Source of the DNA: Clostridiales bacterium | GTDB lineage: Bacteria > Bacillota_E > Sulfobacillia > Sulfobacillales > JAIMBI01 | Direction of reading: 5' to 3' | Length of the DNA stretch: 64,000 nucleotides | Assembly (NCBI GenBank): GCA_027318915.1 | Contig: DAHVOH010000007.1 | Span: 1 to 64,000, forward strand | In this document: piece by piece, positions 44,390 to 53,744 of the stretch | How positions within the stretch are numbered: the first letter of the stretch is position 1 | Layout: the number at the start of each line of letters is the position of its first letter | Translations under genes and position numbers: made by a program | The notes under the pieces: generated by a model | What the model was told of the DNA's origin: nothing | Databases searched by the model: none | The model's input: the letters and a program-made list of their open reading frames with translations, nothing else

Positions 44390-46561
44390 CTACGGTGACC
44401 CCGCGGCAATGACCAGCGCATCGACCACAATCGCTTCGCCGGATCCATGCCGTACCATCACCGGATTCAGATCCACCGCGGCGACCGGCCCCGCCCACTC
44501 CGCTGCGAGACGCGACAAGTCTTCAATCACTTGGGCGAGTCCCTCGACGGGCGTCGGCGGAACGAGACCGCGGTATCCGTCCAGCAGCGGTCCGAGCGCG
44601 GTCGCCCGAATCATGCGCACCGCCTGCGCCCTGTCCACGGGTGCCAACTCGATGGCGCGCTGACCCAGAAGCTCGACCAATACGCCTCCCCAACCCACCG
44701 TGACTGTGGCGCCCAGCGCCGCCTCGGTCTTGAATCCCACCATGGCCTCGATCGCGTTCTCAATCAGCGGCTGGAGCTCATAACCCTCAATGGCGACGTC
44801 CGGCCGCGCCCGGGCGACGCGATCCCGGATGGTGCCCAGAGCGCGGATGAGGGCGTCGTCCCCGACCACGCCCGTGATAACCCCGCCCACGTCGGAGCGG
44901 TGGGGCACCTGAGCGGACACCACCTTCACCACCATCGGGTACCCGATGTGAGCGGCCGCCGCCACCGCCTCCGCGGGGTTCTGCACAATCGCGCGAGAGA
45001 CCAGCGGGATTCGGTAGGCGGACAGGAGCCGGGCGGCCTCCCCCGGCGCCAGCGGACCCGTGCGGCCACAGCCGATCCGCTGGCTGCCCAGACCTTCACG
45101 GTCCCGTATCCTCGTCGGTTGGGCCTGCCGGGGCCTCCCGCTGCAGGCACTCGCCGTCCCCGCCACGGCCAGGTTGGCCAACGCCGCGATCGCCTCGCGA
45201 ATCCCGCGCACCATGGGCACGGACGAGCCCTGCAGGACCTGCTCCAAGCGCGGGTGGATGTCGGTCGACGTGGTGGACGCGACCACGACCGGTTTGGACG
45301 CTCCCGCGACCGCCCTTCGCACCAGCGACAGATACTTGACGTAGTCGTGCGCGTCGTGGATGGGCAGACTGTGCTGCGCATCCTGAATGATGAGCACCGC
45401 GTCCACGCCGGGATCCTCCAGCACCAATCGCACGGCGCGCTCCTGATCTTCGTCCCCCCGCCCGACGCTGGCACCCAAATCAATCGGGTTGTCCGCACGG
45501 GAGCCGGGCAGGACGGCACTCAGCGCGGCGCGCGTCGTCTCCGTAAAGATGGCCAGCGGCACCCCCATATCGGCCGCGACGTCGCAGGCCACCGCGCCCT
45601 CGCCGCCCGAGATGGCAACCACCCCGAGCCGGGCGCCGCGCGGAAGAGAAAGGCCGGGCGTGGCCAGGCAGGTCAACGTGGCCGCCAACTCGTCGTAGTC
45701 CTTGACCTGGGGGATGTGCGCGCGGCGAAAGAATGCCTCGTACGCGTCGCCGGTGCTGATGAGGGCACCGGTGTGAGCCTGCGCGGCCGCCAGTCCGGAC
45801 GGGCTCCGCCCGACTTTCAGCACCACAAGGTGTTTGCCGGCCTCCAAAAACAGCCGGGCGCCGGCGGCAAATTCGTCCCCGTCGCGAATCGACTCCAGCA
45901 CGAGGCCCGCCACCGTCGTCTCCGGATCGCGCGCCAGCCACCGGAGATAGTCGGGCGCACCCAGCCCAAACTCGTTGCCGCTGGTGATCACCCGCGAGAA
46001 TGCCAGCCCGGGCGTGTTGACCAGCGCGATGGCGCCTGAGCCCGACTGCGCCACCAGCGCCATCCGGCCGACCGGCAGGGGTTCTCGAAAACGCGCCGTG
46101 TACAGCGCAATCGAATCGGCGACGTTGATCACGCCCATGTTGTTGGGACCGCAGACCGCCACCGACACGGTCTCCATGGCGTCTTTCAGGCGGCGCTCGT
46201 CATCGGCGTCAAAGCCGGCCGCCACCAGGATCGCCGCACGGCACCCCACCGCATCCAATTCCACCAGCACGTCGGCGGCGGCCGCCGCCGGCAGGCACAC
46301 CACGGCGACGTCGATGCCGGGCGGGAGATCCCGGACCCGAGGGACCGTCGGAAAGCCGCCGATGACGCGGGCGGTGGGATGCACGACGTGGACCGGTCCC
46401 GGAAACGGCCATCGCTCAAAGTTGGCCAGCACTTGATTGCCCAGGGTCCGCCGCTGGCTCGACGCCCCTATCACCACCACGCTCCGCGGGCGCAGCAGGG
46501 CCTCAATCCGCTCCACCCGGTCGTCCCCCATCGCCTGTCGAGCGATAGCAACCGCCTCCAT
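44390..46561 (-). CDS. ADP-forming acetyl/acyl-CoA synthetase
   Basis: About 723 aa, alpha and beta subunits fused. The CoA-binding Rossmann domain comes first (LLRPRSVVVIGASSQ), then ligase domains with VAQSGSGAIA and the phospho-His site AQAHTGALISTGDAYEAFF. An irregular 35-residue linker leads to the ATP-grasp domain (YPMVVKVVSAQVPHRSDVGG, GYELQPLIENAIEAMVG, VAAVDLNPVM). Such enzymes convert acyl-CoA plus ADP and phosphate to acid plus ATP, or the reverse. Start uncertain: ATG at 46561 or 46531; a frame to 46642 lacks support. Monocistronic. Confidence 0.85.
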   Translation of the reverse strand: MEAVAIARQAMGDDRVERIEALLRPRSVVVIGASSQRRTLGNQVLANFERWPFPGPVHVVHPTARVIGGFPTVPRVRDLPPGIDVAVVCLPAAAAADVLVELDAVGCRAAILVAAGFDADDERRLKDAMETVSVAVCGPNNMGVINVADSIALYTARFREPLPVGRMALVAQSGSGAIALVNTPGLAFSRVITSGNEFGLGAPDYLRWLARDPETTVAGLVLESIRDGDEFAAGARLFLEAGKHLVVLKVGRSPSGLAAAQAHTGALISTGDAYEAFFRRAHIPQVKDYDELAATLTCLATPGLSLPRGARLGVVAISGGEGAVACDVAADMGVPLAIFTETTRAALSAVLPGSRADNPIDLGASVGRGDEDQERAVRLVLEDPGVDAVLIIQDAQHSLPIHDAHDYVKYLSLVRRAVAGASKPVVVASTTSTDIHPRLEQVLQGSSVPMVRGIREAIAALANLAVAGTASACSGRPRQAQPTRIRDREGLGSQRIGCGRTGPLAPGEAARLLSAYRIPLVSRAIVQNPAEAVAAAAHIGYPMVVKVVSAQVPHRSDVGGVITGVVGDDALIRALGTIRDRVARARPDVAIEGYELQPLIENAIEAMVGFKTEAALGATVTVGWGGVLVELLGQRAIELAPVDRAQAVRMIRATALGPLLDGYRGLVPPTPVEGLAQVIEDLSRLAAEWAGPVAAVDLNPVMVRHGSGEAIVVDALVIAAGSP

Positions 46562-47003
46562 CGAAAGGTCACGCTCCGTCGGACGGTCGAGGAACCGACG
46601 CGGGTCACCGCGCCGAGCAACCACCCGCGCGGGCGCCGACACGCCGTCATGCGCACCCGAGCCGGCCTCGGCGCGGCATTCTCACAGCGGAGCTGCTCAC
46701 CCATTCCATACCGTCCCCCGGTCCTCCTGCCGCCTCGCTACGCGGCAGTCGCCCCACCAACGAAAGGTCACGGCCTGAATTCGTTTCCGCCCCGATCGGT
46801 CGGCGTCGCCGCCACCCCCGAGGGGCCGTGGACAACCCGGGCTCCGGTGCCAGCGACTCCATGGATGGTCCGGCCGCATCCCTTGGACGGTCGTTGTCGT
46901 ATCGGCATCTCGACCCGTCTCTGAAGCGCTCCCGGATCCGACAAAGCGCCGCGGGGAAGCCCGCAGCGCCCGACGCCAAGACGGCCGCGAGAAACAGACA
47001 GGG
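46562..47003. other. no recognisable gene
   Basis: Intergenic region holding the possible N-terminal extension and leader of the acyl-CoA synthetase. Otherwise only shadow frames. Confidence 0.4.
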
Positions 47004-47387
47004 TTAGGGCCGGGCGATGGTGACCAACTTGATGAGCCCCCACGCGACCAGCGCGTAGACGGCCATGGCGACCAGCGTGAACAGCTCAAACTGCGAGGCC
47101 GCATAATGCACGCTGTAGCTGAAGATGCCGTCGAACGGGGCCACAAAGGGCCACGTGATGCCATAGACGGCCCGCACGAAGCCGTTGGCCGGGTCTGCCG
47201 CCAGCAGGGCCAGGCCGAAGCGAAACGCCAGCAACACCAAGAGGATGCCTTCGAGATACCGAATGACCCGAACCCCGATGTTCGCGTTGGTTGGTGTGGC
47301 CGGCGGCACCGAGACGGGTGCCTCGGCCCCGGACACTGAGTTGGTCGTCGCGGGTGCGGTCGGTTGAGCCGGTGTTGGATTCGACAT
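47004..47387 (-). CDS. YggT-like small membrane protein
   Basis: A 127-aa protein: a 38-residue Pro/Thr/Ala-rich cytoplasmic start, then two helices (YLEGILLVLLAFRFGLALL and LFTLVAMAVYALVAWGLI) flanking a VYGITWPFVAPFDGIFS loop, the layout of YggT-family proteins. YggT homologues are linked to osmotic balance and to septum or cell-shape maintenance. AGGAAGGA precedes the ATG and a consensus sigma-A promoter lies 68-96 bp upstream, suggesting steady expression. Confidence 0.7.
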   Translation of the reverse strand: MSNPTPAQPTAPATTNSVSGAEAPVSVPPATPTNANIGVRVIRYLEGILLVLLAFRFGLALLAADPANGFVRAVYGITWPFVAPFDGIFSYSVHYAASQFELFTLVAMAVYALVAWGLIKLVTIARP

Positions 47388-47454
47388 GCTGCACGATCCT
47401 TCCTAAATCCTCTGAGCGATCCCTATGGGTGCTAGTTATATGAGAACTACCGTA

Positions 47455-47483
47455 AACATATTATATTATGGTCTTTCTGTCAA
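47455..47483 (-). promoter_or_regulatory. sigma-A promoter of YggT-like gene
   Basis: On the minus strand TTGACA (47478-47483), 17-base AT-rich spacer, TATGTT (47455-47460). It sits in the most AT-rich stretch of the window. A TAGTT...AACTA inverted repeat (47433-47449) lies just downstream of the -10, where an operator might be. Confidence 0.65.
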
Positions 47484-48095
47484 GTCGGACTCATCCGGCC
47501 GCCTGTATGGGCCGGCCGCCACGTGGCGTTTTCCAAGCCCGAGCTGCTGCCCTGAGGAACCCTATGGCCGGCCCTCAACCTCACGGGACCACCCATGTCG
47601 CCGGACGGTCCCCTCACGCCGCCGCGGAGGAGGGAGATCCGGGCCGCCGCTCCGTTCTGTTCCTAAAGCCCCCTCTCTCTTCTTCTCCCGCGGCGTTCGT
47701 TTCCCGGTCGTCCATCGAGCGCGGACGTGAATGCCCGCCGCCAATTGTCGTCGCGTCACGTCCGGTGGCGCGGGAACGGTCCCGCGCTCGGCCCCGGCTT
47801 GGACAACGCCGCGGCTGCACGGAAAGCTCGGCACCGACCCTGTTGCCGCGCGGCGGTGAGTCCATCGGGACCCGCCGGATGATCCCTCGGTCCAGCCAAC
47901 ACGCCCCCATGGTCCCACAGCATTGCGACCGTCAGCCCTGTCCAACTGAGCTGCACCACCCCGGACTGGCACTATACCGACGGTAGTCTCTGGTCCGGGC
48001 CCGGACCCGGGTCTTCGGAAAACTCGGGCCGTCAAGAGTGTTCGCAAGGTCACAGCCGAAGTTCCGGACTCAAATCCCTGGAAAGCCGGTGCAGC
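47484..48095. other. no recognisable gene
   Basis: GC-rich region between the YggT-like promoter and a truncated SQR. Shadow frames only. Confidence 0.45.
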
Positions 48096-48386
48096 ATGGC
48101 CCCTCGCATCGTGATTCTCGGAGGCGGCACCGGAGGGACGCTCGCCGCCAACCGACTTCGACGGATCTATTCTCCCAAAGCGGCCGACATCACCATGGTG
48201 GACCGAGACGACCGGCACATCTACCAACCCGGACAGGTCTCGGTCGCCTTCGGCATCACGCGACCGAGCGACATCGTGCGTTCCCGTCGGCGACAGCTTC
48301 GTGCCGGCATCCGATTCATGGATGTCGGGATCGAGGGCGTGGACGTGCCGTCGAACCAGGTGCACCTAACCCAAATGTTTCAGTAG
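48096..48386 (+). pseudogene. truncated SQR/NDH-2-like flavoprotein
   Basis: The first 96 residues of a sulfide:quinone reductase-like protein: IVILGGGTGGTLAANRL (FAD-binding loop), DITMVDRDDRHIYQPG, then VDVPSNQVHL where the third strand normally starts, ending at TAG. Full proteins have about 380-430 residues, so over three quarters are missing. It is a better SQR-type N-terminus than that of the intact gene at 9069. A decayed IS1380 element begins about 220 bp further on. Confidence 0.8.
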
Positions 48387-48609
48387 CGATGGAAGGGGAA
48401 ACCGAGACGGTTCTCAGAAGAGCGGAGACGTTGCGGGCGAGGGCCCATGCGTGCGCAGAAGGCCGCGCGTGAGACCCGCCAGAGCGGAATAGTGGAGCGT
48501 CCCCGGACAGGGCGCGTGAGGAACCCACGGGTCCCGGAGCCGGGATCCGCCAACCGCAACGAATCAGCGGGTCGATGCGCCGGGGGCCGTCGGGGATCAC
48601 GGGCCGCGG

Positions 48610-50000
48610 GGGAGGGCGGCGCACCACGTCACCGCGGTCAGCAGCGAGGTACTCCACGGCCACGCGCCCCCACCCAGACCACGACCCGACGCCCCGCCTG
48701 GATAAGCGGCCCGGTGACAGGGAGCAGCGCGTCGCGCAGCCGGGCCGGGGTCGCGCAGCGGAGCGTCCCCGCCCGCCCGAGCCCGCGGAACACGCCCCAG
48801 AGGTCCTCCGCGGTCCGCACGCCGGTGACCCCGGCCGGGTTGGCGGCCAAGGCCGCCGACGGGAGAGGGACCCACCCCGTGTCCTTCAGGGCGCGGATGC
48901 CTGGTTCACAGCGGCCGCGACCCGGTAAAGTGCTTCCAGAAAGGCGATGTCCGGGTCCGCGAGATGGGTGAGGCCGAGCGGATAGCGGTAGCCGTGCACA
49001 TCCGTGAAGGTTAGCTGGGCGCCCGGATGCGGGATCTCGCGGCGGACCCGCAAACGGCTGCCGCCGGGAAGGCCGTGAAGCCTTTCCGGCCCATCCGTCC
49101 AGGTCCCCGTACGGCGTGACTTCCGCGACCTCGCCGACCTCCCGCTCCGCCGTCCCCTCCGCCGTGAGGGCGGGGACCCAGCGCCACCGGCGACGGCCGA
49201 TGACCGTGGCCGCCCGTTCCTCCGTCAACGGATGTCTGACGAGGAACCGAACACCCCGCGCGTCACAGGCTTCCAGAAAGGCGGGGAACACCCCGCCCTA
49301 TCGGTCCGCCCGAGGACCGGCGGGGCCGCCGGATCGACCGGGCGTGGGGCCAGGGTCGCGTCCAGCAGCTGGATAGGGTCGACCGCCGGGCCCGACCCGG
49401 CATGCCCCGAGCGGAGCTGGATGGCCAGCGGCTCCCCCGTGGCGTCCCAGGGCGCCAGGAGCGGGTAAAACCCGAAGCCGTGCTGGTAGGGCGGCCGCGC
49501 CTCCTCCGTGTCGGAATGCGCGGTCACCCACGTGCCATCGATGTCGAGGACAGAGAACTGCGGGTCCCGGCCCGCCGCCCACACCTGGCGCCGGCAGGAA
49601 TGCCGGTAGCGGCATCCCTGCCGGCGCGGGCCACCGCGATGCGAGTCAGGGTCTCCTCGGTCAGCGCCGTCACGGTGCGCCACACCATGGGCGCCGAGGC
49701 GACCCGTCCCAAGACATCGGGTTGATGCCGCAGGACCGCGATATCGCTCAGCGTGGCGGCCCCATCGGCGCTGGCGACAGCCAGGTGAGTCAGCACCTGG
49801 CCGCGGTCATGACCCCGGTGCCGCTGTTTCAGGGGCGCCAACGCCGCGGAAAACCCTCGGGTCAACCCGCTGCGGTCGGCCAGATCGCCCAACACCCAGG
49901 CTCCCACAGGCGCCACCATCCGGTCGGTGCCCGCCCGGATCGGCCCGCGCGGAAATGCTGGGGGATGATGCCCCGACGCAATGCCCTCCTGGGTGACGGA
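48610..50000 (-). pseudogene. IS1380-family transposase remnant
   Basis: Three minus-strand pieces in different frames, in the correct order for an IS1380 transposase. N-terminal: GAWVLGDLADRSGLTRGFS, LKQRHRGHDRGQVLTHLAV and LSDIAVLRHQPDVLG. Central: FSVLDIDGTWVTAHSDTEEA and HGFGFYPLLAPWDATGEPLA. C-terminal: EVTPYGDLDGWAG, GRGRCEPGIRALKDTG. At least two frameshifts separate them, so it is inactive. Terminal inverted repeats were not located; boundaries are approximate. Confidence 0.8.
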
Positions 50001-50248
50001 AAAGGTGTGTGTCCAACCCCATGATCCCTCACCAGAAGGGCCTTTGCGACGCTACAGGCGCACGTGCACTCCCTCGTTATTGTAAGAACTGGGCTAAGCG
50101 CCGAGTCGGCGCCCTGGGAACCTTGTTCCAGCACTCGCGGCCCCACTTCGCCGAAACGTCGGCTCATGCGTATCACCATTGCGTAGACCGACGACCCCCA
50201 GGCTCACGCGTGCCCTGCCGAGCGAAGCGGGCCGGCAGCCTGTGCGCT

Positions 50249-51049
50249 CTACTCCCGGTTTGTGGCCTCAAGCTCTCCCGTCGGCCATGCGAACATCATG
50301 CCACCGTCGATTGCCACCGCGGCGGCCGTGATATAGGATGCCTCGTCCGAGCAGAGCCAGACGATCGCCCGGGCGGCCTCCTCAGGGTCGCCTAGCCGCT
50401 GAAGCGGAATATGGGGGAGATAGGCCCTGGGGATGGCGTTCGGATCGCCGAGCGTCGCCGCGGCGTCGCGCAGCATCGGCGTGTCGAAGGCTCCAAGATC
50501 CACGGCGTTGACCCGGATATGCTCGGCGGCATAGGTCATGGCCGCCGAGCGGGACAAAGAAACGACAGCCGCCTTGGCGGCACTGTACAAGGCGGCTTCC
50601 GGAGCGGGCCGGACCGCATTCACCGACGAGACGTTGACGATGGCGCCGCGACCCTGTCGGCGCATGGCCTGAATCTCATATTTGAGGCAGAGCCAGACAC
50701 TGCGGAGGTCAACCGCCATGGTGGCATCGTAGTCGGCCTCCGACGCGTCGGCCAAGGGTCGCAGCGATCCGGGTGACGCCGCCGCGTTGCATGCCGCGTC
50801 CAGCCCCCCAAACACCTGCACGGCACGCTCCACCATAGCCTGGACGTCGGTGGCGCGACTGACGTCGGCCCGCACGAAGAGTCCTTGTCCCCCCTCCCGT
50901 GCGATGTCCGCCTCCACGCGGCGCCCGCGTTCAAGATCACGTCCCACCGCGACCACGGCGGCCCCGCGACGAGCAAACTCCATGGCCGTGGCACGCCCGA
51001 TTCCCGACGTGGCCCCGGTGACCAGGGCTACCTTGTTCGCCCAGTTCAC
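50249..51049 (-). CDS. SDR-family oxidoreductase
   Basis: A 266-aa short-chain dehydrogenase. The NAD(P)-binding TGATSGIG is at 11-18, NAAASPG in the NNAG position, and the catalytic triad in NVSSVNAV...YSAAKAA. The C-terminal AIVWLCSDEASYITAAAV block is typical of 3-oxoacyl-reductase or glucose-dehydrogenase-like members. Substrate unknown. The GTG start at 51049 has GGGAGGG upstream. It stands intact within a decayed region between IS1380 and IS630 remnants. Confidence 0.9.
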   Translation of the reverse strand: MNWANKVALVTGATSGIGRATAMEFARRGAAVVAVGRDLERGRRVEADIAREGGQGLFVRADVSRATDVQAMVERAVQVFGGLDAACNAAASPGSLRPLADASEADYDATMAVDLRSVWLCLKYEIQAMRRQGRGAIVNVSSVNAVRPAPEAALYSAAKAAVVSLSRSAAMTYAAEHIRVNAVDLGAFDTPMLRDAAATLGDPNAIPRAYLPHIPLQRLGDPEEAARAIVWLCSDEASYITAAAVAIDGGMMFAWPTGELEATNRE

Positions 51050-51646
51050 AGCAATCCCTCCCGTTTCCAACATTGGTCCCCGGCACATCGCAAGCTTGGC
51101 TGCCAGCCTCGGCAGGCGTCACAACCGGGCGCCCTTCGCATCGCCATGACGACGGTGCATAACGTCCGTGGTGACGAAATACGGAAGGTCGAAACCCCGA
51201 CTTCCTGGACGGCGAGATGCGAAGCGACGGTCCAGACGCCAAACCCGGCCACGGGACGCATCCAAACGACGGATGGCGGACGAGCCCGCACCCGCGTCGT
51301 CTCCGCAACATGGCTGGCGCCTCCATCTGATCCGACGGCGCGGTCGCACCCGGTGGACGCGTCACCAAGCGATGCGGCCGAACCGGGTACGGATCGTCGG
51401 CAACCCGTGGGCGGCGCGTCCCGCGCAAGAACGTCCCGGATCCAACATCCGTGCCGCTCACGCTTTACCTAGGGCAGACCTTCGAGGAACATTCTGACGG
51501 CCTAGGGTCCGTGAGACCATCCCGAAAACTCCCCATTTGTCGGTGGAGGTGACGCCCCTGCGGTGGGATAGTAGATGGCTTCCTTAATCGGGACATCGCG
51601 GGGCGTCTCTCGTATCCTTCCGGTAACGGAACCGAAAGGGTGGAGC
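51050..51646. other. no recognisable gene
   Basis: GC-rich sequence without recognisable coding or RNA signal, between the SDR gene and the IS630 remnant. Confidence 0.4.
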
Positions 51647-51960
51647 ATGATGGCTGCGCCCCGGACCACACTCCCGCTAGTGTTGACCCCCGAAGACCGC
51701 GCGTCGCTGGAGAGCTGGCGGCGCTCGCGGACCGCTCCCCGCCGGCAGGTGGAATGGGCGGAGATTCTCGTCCGGTAGGCCGACGGGCAAAGCACCTGAG
51801 CGATTCAACGCCAGACCGGGTTTTCGTGCCGCAAGGTCCACCGGTGTATCGACAAGGCGCTGGCGGTGCGTCCGGCCGCGGCAGCTCACGGACGCGGATC
51901 GGGCGTGGATCATCGGGCTCGCCTGTCAGAAGCCCCGCGCGTTCGGGTACGCGAATTGAG
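51647..51960 (+). pseudogene. IS630-family transposase N-terminal remnant
   Basis: Reads VLTPEDRASLESWRRSRTAP then VEWAEILVR, stop (TAG), ADGQST, stop (TGA), AIQRQTGFSCRKVHRC, as in the helix-turn-helix start of IS630 transposases (LTPEER..LE...RSRTAP...RA.ILLA..DG.S...IA). After a frame change DADRAWIIGLACQKPRAFGYA matches the following block. The DDE domain is lost. Confidence 0.7.
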
Positions 51961-52580
51961 GACGGCTCCCCGGCCGGGAACGAGAGGGGCCGCGGATCCT
52001 GAGCGACTCCGCCGGACGCGTGCCCTGACCGCGCCCGGAGGGGATGGAAGCCAGCCTGAATCGGGCCGTCGGCACCGCAGCCATCACGTCGGTCGTTCGC
52101 CCAACCCCACCCAGGGAGTCGTGCCACCCGGCTTGAACTCGCTGCCGGGCACGAACTCACCTGGCATCGAACCCCAAAGGGTGACGATCGGGGTCTCTCG
52201 GGTTACCCTCAATAGCTCCTGGTTCTACGACCGGGGCGCCGCGTCTGTCCGCCTCGTGCATCTGAGGCCCGATGTCGCCTGGGCGCCGGCGCGGATCGCT
52301 CCGACCCGATGCTCTGGGGGTCGAACACATGTAGCGGCCTATCCAGCCCGGCGGGCTCACCCGCCGGACCCCCCTCTGGGCGGCTTGGCGCCCCAGCAGG
52401 GGAATCCGCGGGCGACGTGTTCAACCTCCTGCGCCGGGCCGGAAGCCCCGTGCCCTGGACGCTTCGGCCAAACGACGCGAGGCCTCCGGGACGGCGTCCG
52501 CCAAACGGCGTTTGGCGCCGCAAACCCGATAGTCGCTTGTCCGCTCGCATGGCGCCATAAGCCCTCGCGCCTTCGTCTTT
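51961..52580. other. no recognisable gene
   Basis: Sequence after the IS630 remnant, up to the dppA stop. No further transposase motif or other coding signal recognised. Confidence 0.4.
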
Positions 52581-53405
52581 TCACCCCATGTCGCAGGTGG
52601 AACCGAGCCGCATCGCCCCAAACGCCATGCGCCACGCCTCCACCACGTTCTGCCCGGTGACCTCCACCGTCCGCCCATCCACCCGGACCACGCTGGGAAA
52701 GAGGCACGCCACCTCCGCGTGCGATGACCGCTTGAACTCCAGCCGGAAGGTCACCGGCCCCTCCACCCGCACCGCCGCAATGCTCTGGCGCGCCCGCACC
52801 GCCTCCTCCACCCCGTCCCGGAGCAGCCGCCGCACCTCGCCCAACGGCCGGGACCGCACCACGCTCGCCTCCAGCGCGTACTTGACAATCACCGTCCGCG
52901 TGTCCGGCAGCGACGCTTGAATTTGCGCCGCCAGCTGATTGTCCCCACTGACCAGCACCACGGGCACCCCGTAATAGCCGGCCAGGGCCGCGTTGATCTG
53001 CGCCTCCCCCACCAGGGTGCCGTTGAGCCACCAGTTGTGAATCTGGCTGCCGGAGATGGTGTGATCCAGCGTGGCGTGCGCCGTCCCCGCCCAGGCATGG
53101 TAGCCGATGAATACCGCGGCGTCCGCCTCCTGGACGCCCTCCACCATGCACAGCGGCTTGTTGAAGCCCGAAATCAACTCCGCCGTGGGATCCAGTTCTT
53201 CGTACAGGATGTTGCGCATCCCATCATGCGAGTCATTGACCACCACCTCGCTGGCCCCGCCGGCCTTCGCCCCCGCAATGGCCAGATTGGCCTCCGCCGT
53301 CATCAACCGCCGAAACCGCTCATAGTTGCCGTGTCCCGGTCCGACATCCACACCCCCACTGACGCCGGCGATGCCCTCCATGTCGACGGAAATCAACACC
53401 CGCAT
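52581..53405 (-). CDS. dppA: M55-family D-aminopeptidase
   Basis: A 274-aa zinc peptidase of the DppA family. Residues match the Bacillus enzyme almost position for position when ATG at 53405 is used: Asp8 and Glu10 (SVDMEGIAGV), His60 (NDSHDG), His103 (GYHAW), the nucleophile His115 (LDHTISG) and Glu134 (VGEAQ). DppA forms a decamer that releases D-amino acids from peptides such as D-Ala-D-Ala. AAGGAGG precedes the start. A serine hydrolase of the penicillin-binding-protein type is the next gene upstream on the same strand, which suggests a shared D-peptide substrate. Confidence 0.92.
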   Translation of the reverse strand: MRVLISVDMEGIAGVSGGVDVGPGHGNYERFRRLMTAEANLAIAGAKAGGASEVVVNDSHDGMRNILYEELDPTAELISGFNKPLCMVEGVQEADAAVFIGYHAWAGTAHATLDHTISGSQIHNWWLNGTLVGEAQINAALAGYYGVPVVLVSGDNQLAAQIQASLPDTRTVIVKYALEASVVRSRPLGEVRRLLRDGVEEAVRARQSIAAVRVEGPVTFRLEFKRSSHAEVACLFPSVVRVDGRTVEVTGQNVVEAWRMAFGAMRLGSTCDMG

Positions 53406-53744
53406 AGCCATCCTCCTTTATCCCCTCGGCCCGGCCTGTCCCGTCTCTGCCTAGCTCCCCTGGGACCGCGCCGGCGCAAGGCTTCCCCAACCGTGCGCCG
53501 CGAACCTTCCGGACACCCTTGTGCCGATCCCCTTTTTGGCCGAACCGCCCCATACGGCCTTCGAGCCAAGCCAGGGCCGCATCACCTGTCCTGACCGACT
53601 TGGCGTGCGTCTCGCCTACTCCCCCTCGGAATAGGCGATAGGAGGCGTGGACATCGACTGCGCCCCGAGACGGAGCAACGGCCGCGCACCATCGGCTCAT
53701 CTCCCCGCTCCGCCCGGGACTGCCACGGGTGCCGAGGGACGGCG
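53406..53744. other. intergenic region before dppA
   Basis: 339 bp between the serine hydrolase stop and dppA; large enough for a dppA promoter, but none is evident. Confidence 0.35.

Noticed and set aside
44447..46039. 530-codon plus-strand frame opposite the acyl-CoA synthetase
   Set aside because: Low-complexity Arg/His-rich shadow; the minus-strand enzyme has all its motifs.
47433..47449. TAGTT...AACTA inverted repeat after the YggT-like promoter
   Set aside because: Arms of five bases in AT-rich DNA are expected by chance; kept only as a remark in the promoter entry.
47562..48365. 267-codon minus-strand frame over the truncated SQR
   Set aside because: No motif or ribosome site, and the plus strand carries a clear FAD-binding N-terminus.
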